DNA of 64,000 bases from Nocardia sp. BSTN01 (GCF_015354405.1 NZ_JADKYP010000016.1:1-64000), one strand, 5' to 3'. Shown: positions 1-8,739, counted from the stretch's first letter. Made by a program: numbers and translations. Notes: generated by a model from the sequence alone, not told the origin.

Positions 1-136
1 GCAATTGACCGGACATGGTCAGACCGGGACGCGTCGAGGTGGCGGTGGCGTCGCCGGAAACGTCCGGCGCCGCGAGGGGCCCGCGGGACGCGGTAGATCC
101 CGGCGAGGCGGCAGAACCCGGCGTGGCAACAGACAT
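1..136 (-). CDS. 5' end of an unidentified protein, cut by the window edge
   Basis: An ATG at 134-136 on the minus strand opens a reading frame of 45 codons that runs without a stop to the window edge. Its first residues are MSVATPGSAASPGS, and the rest is an Ala/Thr/Pro-rich stretch like the cytoplasmic leader of many actinobacterial membrane proteins. A purine-rich stretch (GGAAGGAAG) lies about ten bases upstream. A TATAAA box on the minus strand at 182-177 could be its promoter. No domain is visible, so the function is unknown, and the call rests only on the open frame, start and promoter. Confidence 0.4.
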   Translation of the reverse strand, partial: MSVATPGSAASPGSTASRGPLAAPDVSGDATATSTRPGLTMSGQL

Positions 137-269
137 TGGCGAAAACTTCCTTCCCCCGCCCGTTTACTGCGCTGCCTTTATAACGTAACCGTAACGAGAC
201 CCCGATGGATGTCTTTCGCCCATCCTCGTGACAAATGAGGAGGCCGCCCGGGCGTGGCCTGGTGAGCGG

Positions 270-2357
270 TCACAACTCGGCCGCCGGATGAAACGGGCCG
301 GTCAGTTCGGCATTCCCGCCGATCAGCAGGCGCTTGAGCACCTTGCCGGTCTCGCCGCGCGGCAGTGCCGACAGGAAGGTGACATCGCGCGGCACCGAGA
401 ACCGGCTCAGCCGATTGCGGACGTAGGTGCGGATCATGTCCGGGTCCAGGCCCGAACCCTCCCGCTTGACGATGAACGCGGCCAGCCGCTGCCCGAATTC
501 GTGGTCCGGCACCCCGACCACGGCCACGTCGGCGATCTGCGGCAGATGCGACAGTGCCTCCTCCACCGGCCGCGGGAAGACGTTCTCACCGCCCGAGATG
601 ATCATCTCGTCGTCGCGGCCGGCGATGAACAGCCGGCCGTCGGCGTCCAGATATCCCAGGTCGCCGGTATCGAGCATGCCGTCGGTCTCGTCCGGCGGCG
701 CCGAATTGACATATCCGTCGAAGAGCATGTGGTTGCCCACGTAGATGCGCCCGGTCGCGCCGATCGGCACGGGCTTCCGATTCGGGCCCAGCACAGCGAT
801 TTTCGTGCCGAGCGGCGGCCGCCCGGCGGTGGTCGGCGCGGTCCGCAGATCCTCGGGGGTGGCGATGGTCGCCCACGACACCTCCGTGGAGCCGTAGATG
901 TTGTAGAGCACATCGCCGTAGTTGTCGGCGAACCGCAGCACCGTGGCACCGGCCAGCGGGGCGCCGCAACTGGCCGCGATACGGAGGCTGGAGGTGTCGT
1001 AACGGGCCCGCACAGGGGTCGGCAGGTCCAGGATCCGCTGCACCATGGTCGGCACCAGAATCATTGTGCCGACCCGGTTCTCGGCGATCCGGCGCAGGGT
1101 GTCGCGGGCATCGAACTGCTCCGGCAGGACGACCGTGGCGCGCAGCGCGGTACTCAATTGCAACGCGGCCAGACCCCAGGTGTGGAACAGCGGCGCCGGA
1201 ATCAGCATGGTGTCGTTCATCCGTAACGGGATACGCGACAGCAGGGCCGCCACGGTGGCGAACCCCTTGGCGTGCGGGCGGCGCGCGCCCTTGGGGGTGC
1301 CGCTGGTTCCGGAGGTCAGCACGATCAATCGACCCGGCCGCGCCGGTTTGTCGAAACCGTTGTCGCCGTGGGTGATCAGATCCTCGATGGTGGTGCGGCC
1401 GGGGGCGCCGTCGTCGGTGGCGATGCGGACGATGTCGGAGTGCAGATAGTGGATCAGTTGCTCCAGTTCGGCGTCGACGAAGACGTGCGCCAGCCGGTGC
1501 CGCTGCACGATCTCCTCGATGCGCCGGGCCGACAGACCCGCGTTCAGCAGGATCGTGTCCACCCCGAGCTTGCCCGCCGCGACCATGGTTTCGACCATGC
1601 CGGCGTGATTGCGAGCGAGCAGGCCGATCGCATCGCCGGTGCGCAGGCCCAGTCCGGCCATTCCGCCGGCCAGTGCGGTACTGCGCCGGTCGATGTCGGC
1701 GAAGGTGCGGCTGCGCCGATCGTCGACGACGGCGATGCGGGTGGGGGAATGCGCGGCCGCGGCGGCGTAGCCGCCGGCGAGATTGAAACCCCACCGCGCG
1801 AGTCCGCGCAGCTGCCCGACACTGCGGTCCGGTCGCGCGGTGCGCACCACGCCCGTGCCGAGGATGTGGCGCGCGACGTCCGCGTGCCGCCGCAGCGGCG
1901 TGTTCTCGCGGTTGACCACGACCGAAGTCGGTGCGGCCGTGACCAATTCGCGCAGTCGCCGCAGCCCGGCGTCCAGCCAGGCCTGCGCGCCGGCGGTCGA
2001 GGTACGCGCGGCGATCGGATGTATCCGGCCGGCGGCGAAACAGGTGATCACCGCCCGGGTGCCGCCCTCGATATCGCGCAGCCGCACGGAGGCGAAGCTC
2101 CCGGTCGCCGCGCAGTACAACTCGAAAGCTTCCCCGCGCGGGCCCACCCGCACCGTCAGCGACAGGGTCCGGATCTCGGTGTCGGCGGTTCCGACGCGCA
2201 GTTGCCACAGCGGCGCATCGGCGACGGTCTCGAGCCGTTCACCGGCGCCGATCCCGGTGAAGATGCGCGGATACAGCTGCGGGTCGACGAGCAGCTCCCA
2301 GACGGCGCTGCGCTCGACCGGCAGCTCGACGGCGGTGTCGAAAACCTCGGTAGCCAA
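270..2357 (-). CDS. SRPBCC-domain / AMP-forming acyl-CoA synthetase fusion protein
   Basis: The protein has about 695 residues. Residues 1-145 look like an SRPBCC (START/polyketide-cyclase-like) hydrophobic-ligand domain (PVERSAVWELLVDPQLYPRIF). Residues 195-690 are an ANL-superfamily acyl-CoA ligase, with the phosphate-binding motif TSGTSGTPKG at 348-357, YGSTE, the TGDLGY motif, and a C-terminal GETGKVLKR lysine segment. Family knowledge: it activates a carboxylic acid to acyl-AMP and then to the CoA thioester. The lipid-binding domain may present the substrate (inference). The frame stays open to 2993, but that part overlaps the signal peptide of the divergent esterase and lacks SRPBCC similarity. 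TTG at 2357, with GAGAAG nine bases upstream, is the first sensible start. The fusion is unusual, because stand-alone FadD proteins have about 500-560 residues. The substrate is unknown. Confidence 0.8.
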   Translation of the reverse strand: MATEVFDTAVELPVERSAVWELLVDPQLYPRIFTGIGAGERLETVADAPLWQLRVGTADTEIRTLSLTVRVGPRGEAFELYCAATGSFASVRLRDIEGGTRAVITCFAAGRIHPIAARTSTAGAQAWLDAGLRRLRELVTAAPTSVVVNRENTPLRRHADVARHILGTGVVRTARPDRSVGQLRGLARWGFNLAGGYAAAAAHSPTRIAVVDDRRSRTFADIDRRSTALAGGMAGLGLRTGDAIGLLARNHAGMVETMVAAGKLGVDTILLNAGLSARRIEEIVQRHRLAHVFVDAELEQLIHYLHSDIVRIATDDGAPGRTTIEDLITHGDNGFDKPARPGRLIVLTSGTSGTPKGARRPHAKGFATVAALLSRIPLRMNDTMLIPAPLFHTWGLAALQLSTALRATVVLPEQFDARDTLRRIAENRVGTMILVPTMVQRILDLPTPVRARYDTSSLRIAASCGAPLAGATVLRFADNYGDVLYNIYGSTEVSWATIATPEDLRTAPTTAGRPPLGTKIAVLGPNRKPVPIGATGRIYVGNHMLFDGYVNSAPPDETDGMLDTGDLGYLDADGRLFIAGRDDEMIISGGENVFPRPVEEALSHLPQIADVAVVGVPDHEFGQRLAAFIVKREGSGLDPDMIRTYVRNRLSRFSVPRDVTFLSALPRGETGKVLKRLLIGGNAELTGPFHPAAEL

Positions 2358-2619
2358 CTTCTTACACTTCTCGCGGGCCGGTTCCTCGAGCGCACCGGCG
2401 GGAATTCCTTTGTAACCGGGATCGACTCGGCGCAGAAGATGCCTTGTGACAATTCCCGGCGCGTCCGGGACCGCGGTTGTGAGTTCGCCGCCGAGCGTCC
2501 GGGCGTGATGTGCGTCGCAGCCCGCAACGGAACATCGCCCGCCGCCTCGATCGTTGAGCCAGCGGCTGTCCCGCGTCACAACGGTGCCGGACCCCGCCGG
2601 AAAAGGATGTGTGAGCTCG

Positions 2620-3633
2620 ATGAGCAGGCGATTCGGGTCGTGGTACCGGCGCCCGGTGGTGCTGTGCCTGGCGCTGGCAGTCGTGGCGGCGCTGTCGACC
2701 GGCGTCGCCGCGGCGACGACCGGCGCCTCGGCGTTCGCGGACGGATCCCGGATCGACCGGATCATCGAGAACGATGCCCGCCACGCCACGCTCATCGTGT
2801 ACTCGGAGGCCATGGACCGCACGGTGAGCATGCGAGTGCTGCGGCCCGCCGAGACCTCGTCGCCGGCTCCGGTGCTGTACCTGCTCGACGGCGCGGAGGA
2901 CGGCATCGGGCCCGGCGGCACCGAAACCTCGTGGGAAACCCGCACCGACGTCGACGCTTTCACCGCGGACAAGGACGTCACCGTGGTCACCATCCTCGAC
3001 GGCCGCTACACCTACTACACCGATTGGCTCGCCGACGATCCGGTGCTGGGTCGCAACGAGTGGACGACATTCCTGACGCGTGAGCTGCCGCCGCTCGTCG
3101 ACGCCGCGCTGCACACCTCGGGCCGCAACGCCATAGCGGGGGTGTCGATGTCGGCGACGTCGGCGCTCGCGCTGGCGCAGGCGGCTCCCGGCCTGTACGC
3201 CGCGGTGGGATCGTTCAGCGGATGCGCCCAGACGGGTACCGACCCGGGCCGTCGCTTCGTGCAGGCGGTGGTGGCCTCCGGCGGCGGCAATCCGTGGAAC
3301 ATGTGGGGCCCGGACGGTTCGCCGGGCTGGACCGACGCCGACCCCAGCACGCCCGCGAATGTGGAAAAACTGCGTGGGACAGAGCTTTTCGTGACCGCGG
3401 GCGTGCCGCGGCCCGGCGGTGCGACCGGCGGTCCGGCCGTCGCCGATCCCGCCGGTGGCGGGGCCCTGGAATCGGTGGTCGCGCAATGCACCCGGCGCCT
3501 GCAGGAGGTGACCGAGAGCAGGGGAATCCCGGCCACGTACCGCTACACGCCGGGCGGGTTGCACGACTGGCCATATTGGCAGCGGTCCCTGCACGAGGCG
3601 TGGCCCGGTTTCGCGCGGGCGCTCGCCGGTTAG
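2620..3633 (+). CDS. secreted antigen-85-like alpha/beta-hydrolase (mycolyltransferase/esterase family)
   Basis: The product has 337 residues with a signal peptide: Arg-rich start MSRRFGSWYRR, hydrophobic core at 12-30, and an Ala-rich cleavage region near 40. The mature part is an esterase-D/antigen-85 fold. It shows the LYLLDG strand at 87-91, the nucleophile elbow GVSMS with Ser176, the NPWNMWGPDGSPGW segment typical of mycolyltransferases, and His315 in LHDWPYW. Family members move mycolates between trehalose monomycolate and cell-wall arabinogalactan, or act as esterases, outside the membrane. An in-frame GTG at 2611 is an alternative start; both follow AAAAGGA. It is divergent from the acyl-CoA ligase and convergent with the next gene (9 bases between stops). 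Which acyl group it handles cannot be told from the sequence. Confidence 0.85.
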   Translation: MSRRFGSWYRRPVVLCLALAVVAALSTGVAAATTGASAFADGSRIDRIIENDARHATLIVYSEAMDRTVSMRVLRPAETSSPAPVLYLLDGAEDGIGPGGTETSWETRTDVDAFTADKDVTVVTILDGRYTYYTDWLADDPVLGRNEWTTFLTRELPPLVDAALHTSGRNAIAGVSMSATSALALAQAAPGLYAAVGSFSGCAQTGTDPGRRFVQAVVASGGGNPWNMWGPDGSPGWTDADPSTPANVEKLRGTELFVTAGVPRPGGATGGPAVADPAGGGALESVVAQCTRRLQEVTESRGIPATYRYTPGGLHDWPYWQRSLHEAWPGFARALAG

Positions 3634-3642
3634 CGGCTCGGA

Positions 3643-4464
3643 TCAGGGCTTGCGGGCGACACCCGCGTAGCCGTCGAGGGGCCGGACCTCCGGCAGCGGC
3701 TCGTCCGGATCCGGCCGCCACCGGGCCAGATATTCCAGGCCGGGTTCGACCAGGACCAGATCGCCGAGCAGTTCCATGATCTCGGCGCGGGTGCGCAGGC
3801 GGTCACCGCGACCGGTGACGCGTTCGGTCACCGCGAGCATGCGGTCCATCTGCTCGGGCGGTCCCTCACTGGTCAGATGCGACAGCGCCAGATAACTACC
3901 GGAAGCGATGGTGGCGCGCAGTCGCTCGAATACCGTCGCGGCCAAGGCGTCGTCGGCCACGAAATGCAACATCGATACCAGCAGGACGGCGACCGGCCGA
4001 TCGAAATCGAGCAGCTCGCGGACCTGCGGATGCTCGAGTACTCCGTCGATATCGGTGAAATCCCCGTGCACCGCGGTCGCATTCGGATTGTCCGCGAGCA
4101 GCTTGCGGCTCATGGTCACCGCGACCGGATCGATATCGACATAGACCACCCGCGCATCCGGGACCACGCGCTGCGCGATCTCGTGCACGTTGCCCGCCGT
4201 CGGAATTCCGGAGCCCAGATCGAGGAATTGGTCGATACCCGCCTGGGCGAGAAAACCGACCGCACGCTGCAAGAATGCACGGTTGGCACGGGCCGTGCGC
4301 GGAACGTCGGGAATGACCTCGATCATTTGCGCCGCGACCGACCGATCCACCTCGAAATTGGCGAATCCTCCCAGCAGATAGTCGTACACTCGCGCCGGGC
4401 TGGGAATCCGGGGGTCGATGTCGTCGGCTGCCCAGTCGGGTAACAGAGGTTGCACGCCGCTCAT
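3643..4464 (-). CDS. SAM-dependent methyltransferase, DUF574 (Methyltransf_19) family
   Basis: The protein has 273 residues. The N-terminal motif DPRIPSPARVYDYLLGGFANF is characteristic of the actinobacterial DUF574 S-adenosyl-methyltransferase family. The Rossmann glycine loop is FLDLGSG (80-86), followed by the acidic strand YVDIDP (108-113) that would bind the ribose of SAM. Substrates of this family are mostly unknown, and no target is evident here. Its ATG overlaps the stop of the upstream diguanylate-cyclase gene by four bases (ATGA), so the two are translationally coupled and form one operon. Confidence 0.85.
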   Translation of the reverse strand: MSGVQPLLPDWAADDIDPRIPSPARVYDYLLGGFANFEVDRSVAAQMIEVIPDVPRTARANRAFLQRAVGFLAQAGIDQFLDLGSGIPTAGNVHEIAQRVVPDARVVYVDIDPVAVTMSRKLLADNPNATAVHGDFTDIDGVLEHPQVRELLDFDRPVAVLLVSMLHFVADDALAATVFERLRATIASGSYLALSHLTSEGPPEQMDRMLAVTERVTGRGDRLRTRAEIMELLGDLVLVEPGLEYLARWRPDPDEPLPEVRPLDGYAGVARKP

Positions 4465-5759
4465 CCTAGGCCGCGCACCCGGGCGGCGACATCAGCCGCA
4501 TGAAGGACCCAGCGGTTGCGCCCGCTGGCCTTCGCGCGGTACAGCCCGGCGTCGGCGGCATCGAGCAGCCGCTCGGCGTCGGTGCCGGTGACAGGGGTGA
4601 CGATCGCGCCGATGCACGCCGAGATCATCAGGTCGTGATTGTCGACGGGGATGGGTTCGGCCAGCGCGTCGAGCAGGCGCTGGGCCACCGCGGCGATGTG
4701 CTCGGTATCGCAGGCCGGGCGTACCAGACCGACGAATTCGTCGCCGCCCACCCGGGCCAGCAGGATCGCCGGAACCGCCGCCGAGAGCCGCTCCGCGACG
4801 GCCACGAGCAGCCGATCACCGACTCCGTGGCCGTAGGTGTCGTTGACCGATTTGAATCCGTCGAGGTCGATGAAACACAAGCCGATGCAGTCTTCGGGCC
4901 CGGCGTCGGCGATGATGGCCGAGAGCACTTCGACCAGTTGCCGCCGATTGGGCAGGCCGGTCAGCGGATCCAGCCGGGCCTGCCGATGCAATTCGGCCTG
5001 CAATTCCCGCCGCTGCGTGGTGTCCTCGCCGACCACCAGCAGATACGCCGCCCGTCCACCGGTTGCCGGCACGAGGGTGATCGCCCACGTGGCCCAGCCG
5101 TCGACGCCCTCGGGACGGGGATACCGCAATTCCATCCGGACCGTGCCCGAGCCGGCGTGCAAAAGCTCGCCCAGTACGCGGCGCCGCAATTCCATGCGGT
5201 CGTCCGGATGTATCAGATCGGTGACCGCGCGTTGGAGCAGATACTCGCGGCTGACGCCGAGCATCGTGGCCATCGCGGGATTCACGTCGACCACCCGGCC
5301 CTCCGCGTCACCGATGCCGATGGCGATGGCGGCATTGTCGAATACCACCCGGAATCGCGCCTCGGCGGCATTGCGGGCGTCGGCCATCGCCGAGTGCAAC
5401 ATTTCCTGATGCCGGGCCCGGGTGGCGAGTAACTCCTCGGTATATCCGCGGGCCATCTCGCCCAGAACCGCGAGCACCCGATCGCCCGGCGGGAACACAG
5501 TAGTGGCCAGTGGTGTCAGCGCACCGGCGGAGCGGGGCATGACCTGCGGATCGGTGAGGTTGGCGCGGACCAGGGCGGCGCCGATGGTGGCCGCGGCCGC
5601 GGCGTCGAACGGTTCGGCCCCGACAATCGCGACGAGCTGCTCGAGCAGACCCGCCAGCAGTTCCTCCAGCTCGCGTGTGGACATGGGAACGAAACCGGTG
5701 TCGGCGATCGCGATGCGCCATCGTCGAGCCAGTTCACCGATCCCGGTTTCCCCTGTCAT
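4461..5759 (-). CDS. PAS-GGDEF diguanylate cyclase
   Basis: The protein has 432 residues from the ATG at 5759; an in-frame TTG at 5768 is possible. Residues 1-125 are a helical N-terminal region with no recognised domain. Residues 130-255 form a PAS sensor (VNPAMATMLGVSREYLL, DLIHPDDR). Residues 262-425 are a GGDEF domain with the opening DPLTGLPNRR, the metal/GTP motif FIDLDGFKSVNDTYGH, and an intact GGDEF at 338-342. It should make cyclic di-GMP from two GTP in the cytoplasm. No RxxD inhibitory site is visible five residues before GGDEF, so product inhibition may be absent. No transmembrane segment and no EAL domain are present. It is coupled to the DUF574 methyltransferase downstream. Confidence 0.9.
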   Translation of the reverse strand: MTGETGIGELARRWRIAIADTGFVPMSTRELEELLAGLLEQLVAIVGAEPFDAAAAATIGAALVRANLTDPQVMPRSAGALTPLATTVFPPGDRVLAVLGEMARGYTEELLATRARHQEMLHSAMADARNAAEARFRVVFDNAAIAIGIGDAEGRVVDVNPAMATMLGVSREYLLQRAVTDLIHPDDRMELRRRVLGELLHAGSGTVRMELRYPRPEGVDGWATWAITLVPATGGRAAYLLVVGEDTTQRRELQAELHRQARLDPLTGLPNRRQLVEVLSAIIADAGPEDCIGLCFIDLDGFKSVNDTYGHGVGDRLLVAVAERLSAAVPAILLARVGGDEFVGLVRPACDTEHIAAVAQRLLDALAEPIPVDNHDLMISACIGAIVTPVTGTDAERLLDAADAGLYRAKASGRNRWVLHAADVAARVRGLG

Positions 5760-5843
5760 GCACACCAACCCCGCCTCGGAACTACTCCCAGCGACTTGTG
5801 AGTACGGCGCGGCGCCGAACCAGAGAACCAGATTACCGCGCCG

Positions 5844-5890
5844 AGCGGGCCCGCAAGATCACGGCTGTGACGTGAGGCTGCGGGCCCGCT
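5844..5890 (-). terminator. lsr2 terminator hairpin
   Basis: The 12-base arms AGCGGGCCCGCA (5844-5855) and TGCGGGCCCGCT (5879-5890) are perfectly complementary, with a nested TCACG/CGTGA pair at 5859-5863 and 5871-5875. It lies just after the lsr2 stop. There is no U-tract, as is usual in actinobacteria. Confidence 0.65.
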
Positions 5891-5936
5891 GGGTGCGTAG
5901 CGTACGTGCGATCTCGGTCGAAAGATCGGATGCCGG

Positions 5937-6272
5937 CTACTTGCTCGCTTTGTGATAGGCGGCGACAACCTCGGAGGAAATGCGGCCGCGCGCGGAGACG
6001 TTATAGCCGTGTTTCTTGGCCCATTCCCGGATCGCGACCGTCTGCTCGCGGTCGGCCGCGGACTTGGTGCGGGTGCCGCCGCCGGACTTCAGGCGGCCGA
6101 CCTTGCGGGACTTTTCCGTCCAGGGTTCGAGTGCCCCGCGCAGCTTCCCGGCATTCAATGTCGACAGGTCGATTTCATACGCCACACCGTCGATCGAGAA
6201 CTGCACGGTCTCATCCGCTTTGGACTTCCCGTCGTAATCATCGATGAGTGTGACGGTGACTTTCTTGGCCAT
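5937..6272 (-). CDS. lsr2: Lsr2 nucleoid-associated xenogeneic silencer
   Basis: The protein has 111 residues, the normal size. The N-terminal dimerisation part begins MAKKVTVTLIDDYDG and contains VQFSIDGVAYEIDLS. The C-terminal DNA-binding part (about 70-111) ends with the minor-groove motif RGR at 95-97 (SARGRISSEVVAAYHKA). Lsr2 is the actinobacterial H-NS analogue: it bridges AT-rich DNA and represses acquired genes. GAAAGGG sits seven bases before the ATG at 6272, whereas the frame-extended start at 6416 has no such support. It is divergent from the CDF gene. Confidence 0.95.
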   Translation of the reverse strand: MAKKVTVTLIDDYDGKSKADETVQFSIDGVAYEIDLSTLNAGKLRGALEPWTEKSRKVGRLKSGGGTRTKSAADREQTVAIREWAKKHGYNVSARGRISSEVVAAYHKASK

Positions 6273-6312
6273 GATCGAGCCCTTTCGCACTGACACGGAG
6301 CAACTGGGATTG

Positions 6313-6318
6313 TGTATA
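6313..6318 (-). promoter_or_regulatory. probable lsr2 -10 box
   Basis: The minus strand reads TATACA here, inside a short direct repeat (TACGG twice, then TATAC), about 40 bases upstream of the lsr2 start. No good -35 is visible 17 bases further upstream. Confidence 0.4.
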
Positions 6319-6560
6319 CCGTACCGTATTGTGAGCGGCCGTAGTGAATCCCGTGCTATTCGGGCGGTTTCGATCGTGAATGTTCCCGGAATGAGAAAAG
6401 AATCGGCCGGACGCATTTAGTGCGAGGACCGCAAAAGTTATCGGAATGCTCGCGGTCTTCGGACACTGCCCGGGAGTTCGGATCGCCGGGTTCGGATAAA
6501 GGGATCGGCACGCGGGTACCCGGCTGCCGATCCCCGCAGGCGGGCGCGAGCAGGGGATAT

Positions 6561-6582
6561 TGCATACATAGTGATGTATGCA
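6561..6582. promoter_or_regulatory. perfect palindromic operator upstream of the CDF metal exporter
   Basis: TGCATACAT (6561-6569) and ATGTATGCA (6574-6582) form a perfect 9-base inverted repeat around AGTG. It is AT-rich against a GC-rich background and lies 40 bases before the CDF start codon. This is the usual size and place of an operator for an ArsR/SmtB-type metal sensor; no such regulator gene is in this window. The assignment to a metal regulator is inference from the target gene. Confidence 0.65.
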
Positions 6583-6621
6583 TATGATGGCGAGCGGCAG
6601 CGACGGAGAGGAGTACGGGGC

Positions 6622-7635
6622 ATGGGTGCCGGACATACACACGGCTCGGGCCACGGGCACGCGCACAGTCATGCGCACGCCACTCCCGACAGCGACCGCC
6701 GCTGGCTCGCCGGGGCGCTCGCGGTCATCGTGGCTTTCCTCCTCGGCGAGGTGGTCGTGGGTGTGGTGGCCGGCTCGCTGGCCCTGCTGTCGGATGCCGC
6801 GCACATGCTCACCGACGCCGCCTCGATCGCGTTGGCGCTGTGGGCGATTCGCCTCGCGGCGCGACCGCCGGCCGGGCGGATGACCTTCGGCTGGAAGCGG
6901 GTGGAAATCCTGTCCGCGCAAGCCAACGGCCTGACGCTGGTGGTCCTGTCGGCCTGGCTGCTCTACGAGGCGATCCGCCGCCTGATCCAGCCACCCTCGG
7001 TCACCGGTGGACTGGTGCTCGCGACCGCGCTGGTGGGTGTGGCGGTGAATCTCGCTGCCACCTGGATGATTTCGCGCGCCAACCGCAGCAGCCTGAATGT
7101 CGAGGGCGCGTTCCAGCACATCCTCACCGATCTCTACGCCTTCCTCGCGACCGCGGTGGCCGGTGTGGTCATCATGTTCACGGGCTTCGAACGCGCCGAC
7201 GCGATCGCGACACTGGTGGTGGTCGCGCTGATGGTGAAGGCGGGTGTCGGCCTGGTCCGTGCCTCGAGCCGGATCTTCCTGGAGGCCGCCCCCGCCGATA
7301 TCGATCCGGCGGCGGTGGGCGTCGGCATGGCCGCGCGTGACGGTGTCGTCGAGGTGCACGATCTGCACATCTGGGAGATCACCTCGGGATCCCCGGCTCT
7401 CTCGGCGCACGTGCTCGTCGAGCCCGGCCGCGACTGCCATGCGGTGCGTCAGGATCTGGCGCGGTGGCTGGCCGCCGACCATCACATCGAGCACGCCACA
7501 CTGCAGGTCGATCACGCACAGCCCGAACTGATCGAACTCGGCGCCGTGCCGAGCGGCCACTGCGCCCAGTCGCACGGCCCCGCGCACCGCTCAGGGGATG
7601 TCGCGCACACTCACGAATCCGGTAATCAGAACTAA
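6622..7635 (+). CDS. cation diffusion facilitator (CzcD/ZitB-like) metal exporter
   Basis: The protein has 337 residues. A cytoplasmic His-rich N-terminus (HTHGSGHGHAHSHAH, about 5-19) is followed by six predicted membrane segments. The metal-site motif DAAHMLTDA lies in the second segment, with a matching HILTDLYAF motif in the fifth, and a C-terminal cytoplasmic domain follows (VHDLHIWEI, LSAHVLVE). CDF proteins export Zn, Cd or Co by proton antiport in the inner membrane. The start at 6622 is chosen because GGAGAGGAG lies at 6605-6613; starting at 6571 would place the start inside the palindromic operator. The tail is again His-rich (SHGPAHRSGDVAHTHES). Confidence 0.92.
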   Translation: MGAGHTHGSGHGHAHSHAHATPDSDRRWLAGALAVIVAFLLGEVVVGVVAGSLALLSDAAHMLTDAASIALALWAIRLAARPPAGRMTFGWKRVEILSAQANGLTLVVLSAWLLYEAIRRLIQPPSVTGGLVLATALVGVAVNLAATWMISRANRSSLNVEGAFQHILTDLYAFLATAVAGVVIMFTGFERADAIATLVVVALMVKAGVGLVRASSRIFLEAAPADIDPAAVGVGMAARDGVVEVHDLHIWEITSGSPALSAHVLVEPGRDCHAVRQDLARWLAADHHIEHATLQVDHAQPELIELGAVPSGHCAQSHGPAHRSGDVAHTHESGNQN

Positions 7636-7694
7636 CCGGACACCCCGCCGGACCGGCGCAAACGCTCCCGAATACCGGGTGGATACTGGCTGCC

Positions 7695-8684
7695 GTGGGA
7701 TGGATCGACACGCCGCTGACCGTGCAGTCCGTCATCGAGGAATGGCGCTGGGACACCTCGACGATCGTGGTGACCGCCGCGCTGGGGCTCGGCTACGGCC
7801 TGGCTCGCCGGCGGGCCGACCGGCGCGGGAGTGCGGAGTCGGCGGGACGCAGTTGGGCGTTCGGCGCGGTGGGCCTCGGAGTGTGGTTGCTGACCGGTAT
7901 CAGCGTGATCGGCGTGTATTCCGGCACCCTGTTCTGGATGCGGGCGCTGCAGATACTGCTGCTGCTCTATGTGGTGCCGTTCGGCCTGGCGACCGGGCGG
8001 CCGCTGACGGTGCTGCGCGATGCGCTCGGACCGGCGGGACGCGAGCGGTTGGACCGCGTACTCGCCTCGGCGCCGGCGCGGGTGGTGACCTATCCGCTGG
8101 TCCCGTCGATCGCCATCCTGGCCACCCCCTGGCTGCTGATTCTGACCCCGTGGTTCGAAGCGGTGCTGCGGCACGGGGCGATCGACGCCCTCACCCGACT
8201 GCTGCTGGTGGCCGTCGGATTCCTGTACTTCTATTCGCGGCTGCAGACCGATCCCGTTCCGCACCGCTATTCGCAGGCAGTCTCGTTGCTGATCACGGTG
8301 TTCGAATCACTGGCAGACGGAGTGCTGGGGCTGGTGCTGTGGTTCGGGCCGCTGGTGGCGGTGGACTACTACACCGAGGTGGGCCGGACGTGGGGCCCGG
8401 ATCTGCGGATGGACCAGATCATCGGCGCGGGCATCATCTGGGTGCTCGGCGATGTGCTCGGCCTGCCCTATCTGCTGACTCTGATGCGGTCGTGGGCGGC
8501 CGACGAACGTCGCAACGCCGCGCGGATGGACGCCGAACTCGATGCGGCCGAAGAACTTTCGGCGCCACCGGCGAGCGAGGTGGCGCGGACCTCGGCCGCG
8601 ACGGCGGCGCATGCGGAGGCGCCGGTCCAGAGCGGGCTGTGGTGGGAGAACGATCCCGTGCTGCGCGACCGTTTCCGGCGCTGA
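7695..8684 (+). CDS. CtaG/caa3-type cytochrome c oxidase assembly family membrane protein
   Basis: The protein has 329 residues from a GTG start. About seven to eight membrane segments are visible (for example VVVTAALGLGYGLA, LQILLLLYVVPFGLA, LLVAVGFLYFYSRL, IIGAGIIWVLGDVLGLPYLL). The pattern of a central FxYxRLQTDPVPHRYSQ loop followed by WVLGDxLGLPYLL is typical of the actinobacterial caa3_CtaG family, which helps insert copper into cytochrome oxidase. The C-terminal 60 residues are a charged, Ala-rich cytoplasmic tail ending in GLWWENDPVLRDRFRR. It follows the CDF exporter by 60 bases on the same strand. The specific role in oxidase assembly is family inference. Confidence 0.8.
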   Translation: MGWIDTPLTVQSVIEEWRWDTSTIVVTAALGLGYGLARRRADRRGSAESAGRSWAFGAVGLGVWLLTGISVIGVYSGTLFWMRALQILLLLYVVPFGLATGRPLTVLRDALGPAGRERLDRVLASAPARVVTYPLVPSIAILATPWLLILTPWFEAVLRHGAIDALTRLLLVAVGFLYFYSRLQTDPVPHRYSQAVSLLITVFESLADGVLGLVLWFGPLVAVDYYTEVGRTWGPDLRMDQIIGAGIIWVLGDVLGLPYLLTLMRSWAADERRNAARMDAELDAAEELSAPPASEVARTSAATAAHAEAPVQSGLWWENDPVLRDRFRR

Positions 8685-8694
8685 CGGATTCGCC

Positions 8695-8728
8695 CGTCCG
8701 GACGGCAGCCGACGATGCCGCCCGGACG
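8695..8728. terminator. terminator between the CtaG-like gene and lexA
   Basis: The 13-base arms at 8695-8707 and 8716-8728 pair with one mismatch (CGTCCGGACGGCA against TGCCGCCCGGACG). It lies between two convergent genes and could serve both. Confidence 0.6.
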
Positions 8729-8739
8729 CGCCACCGCGC

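Noticed and set aside
270-2993. 907-residue version of the acyl-CoA ligase
   Set aside because: The first 210 residues overlap the signal-peptide region of the divergent esterase and lack family similarity; the SRPBCC domain begins near 2357.
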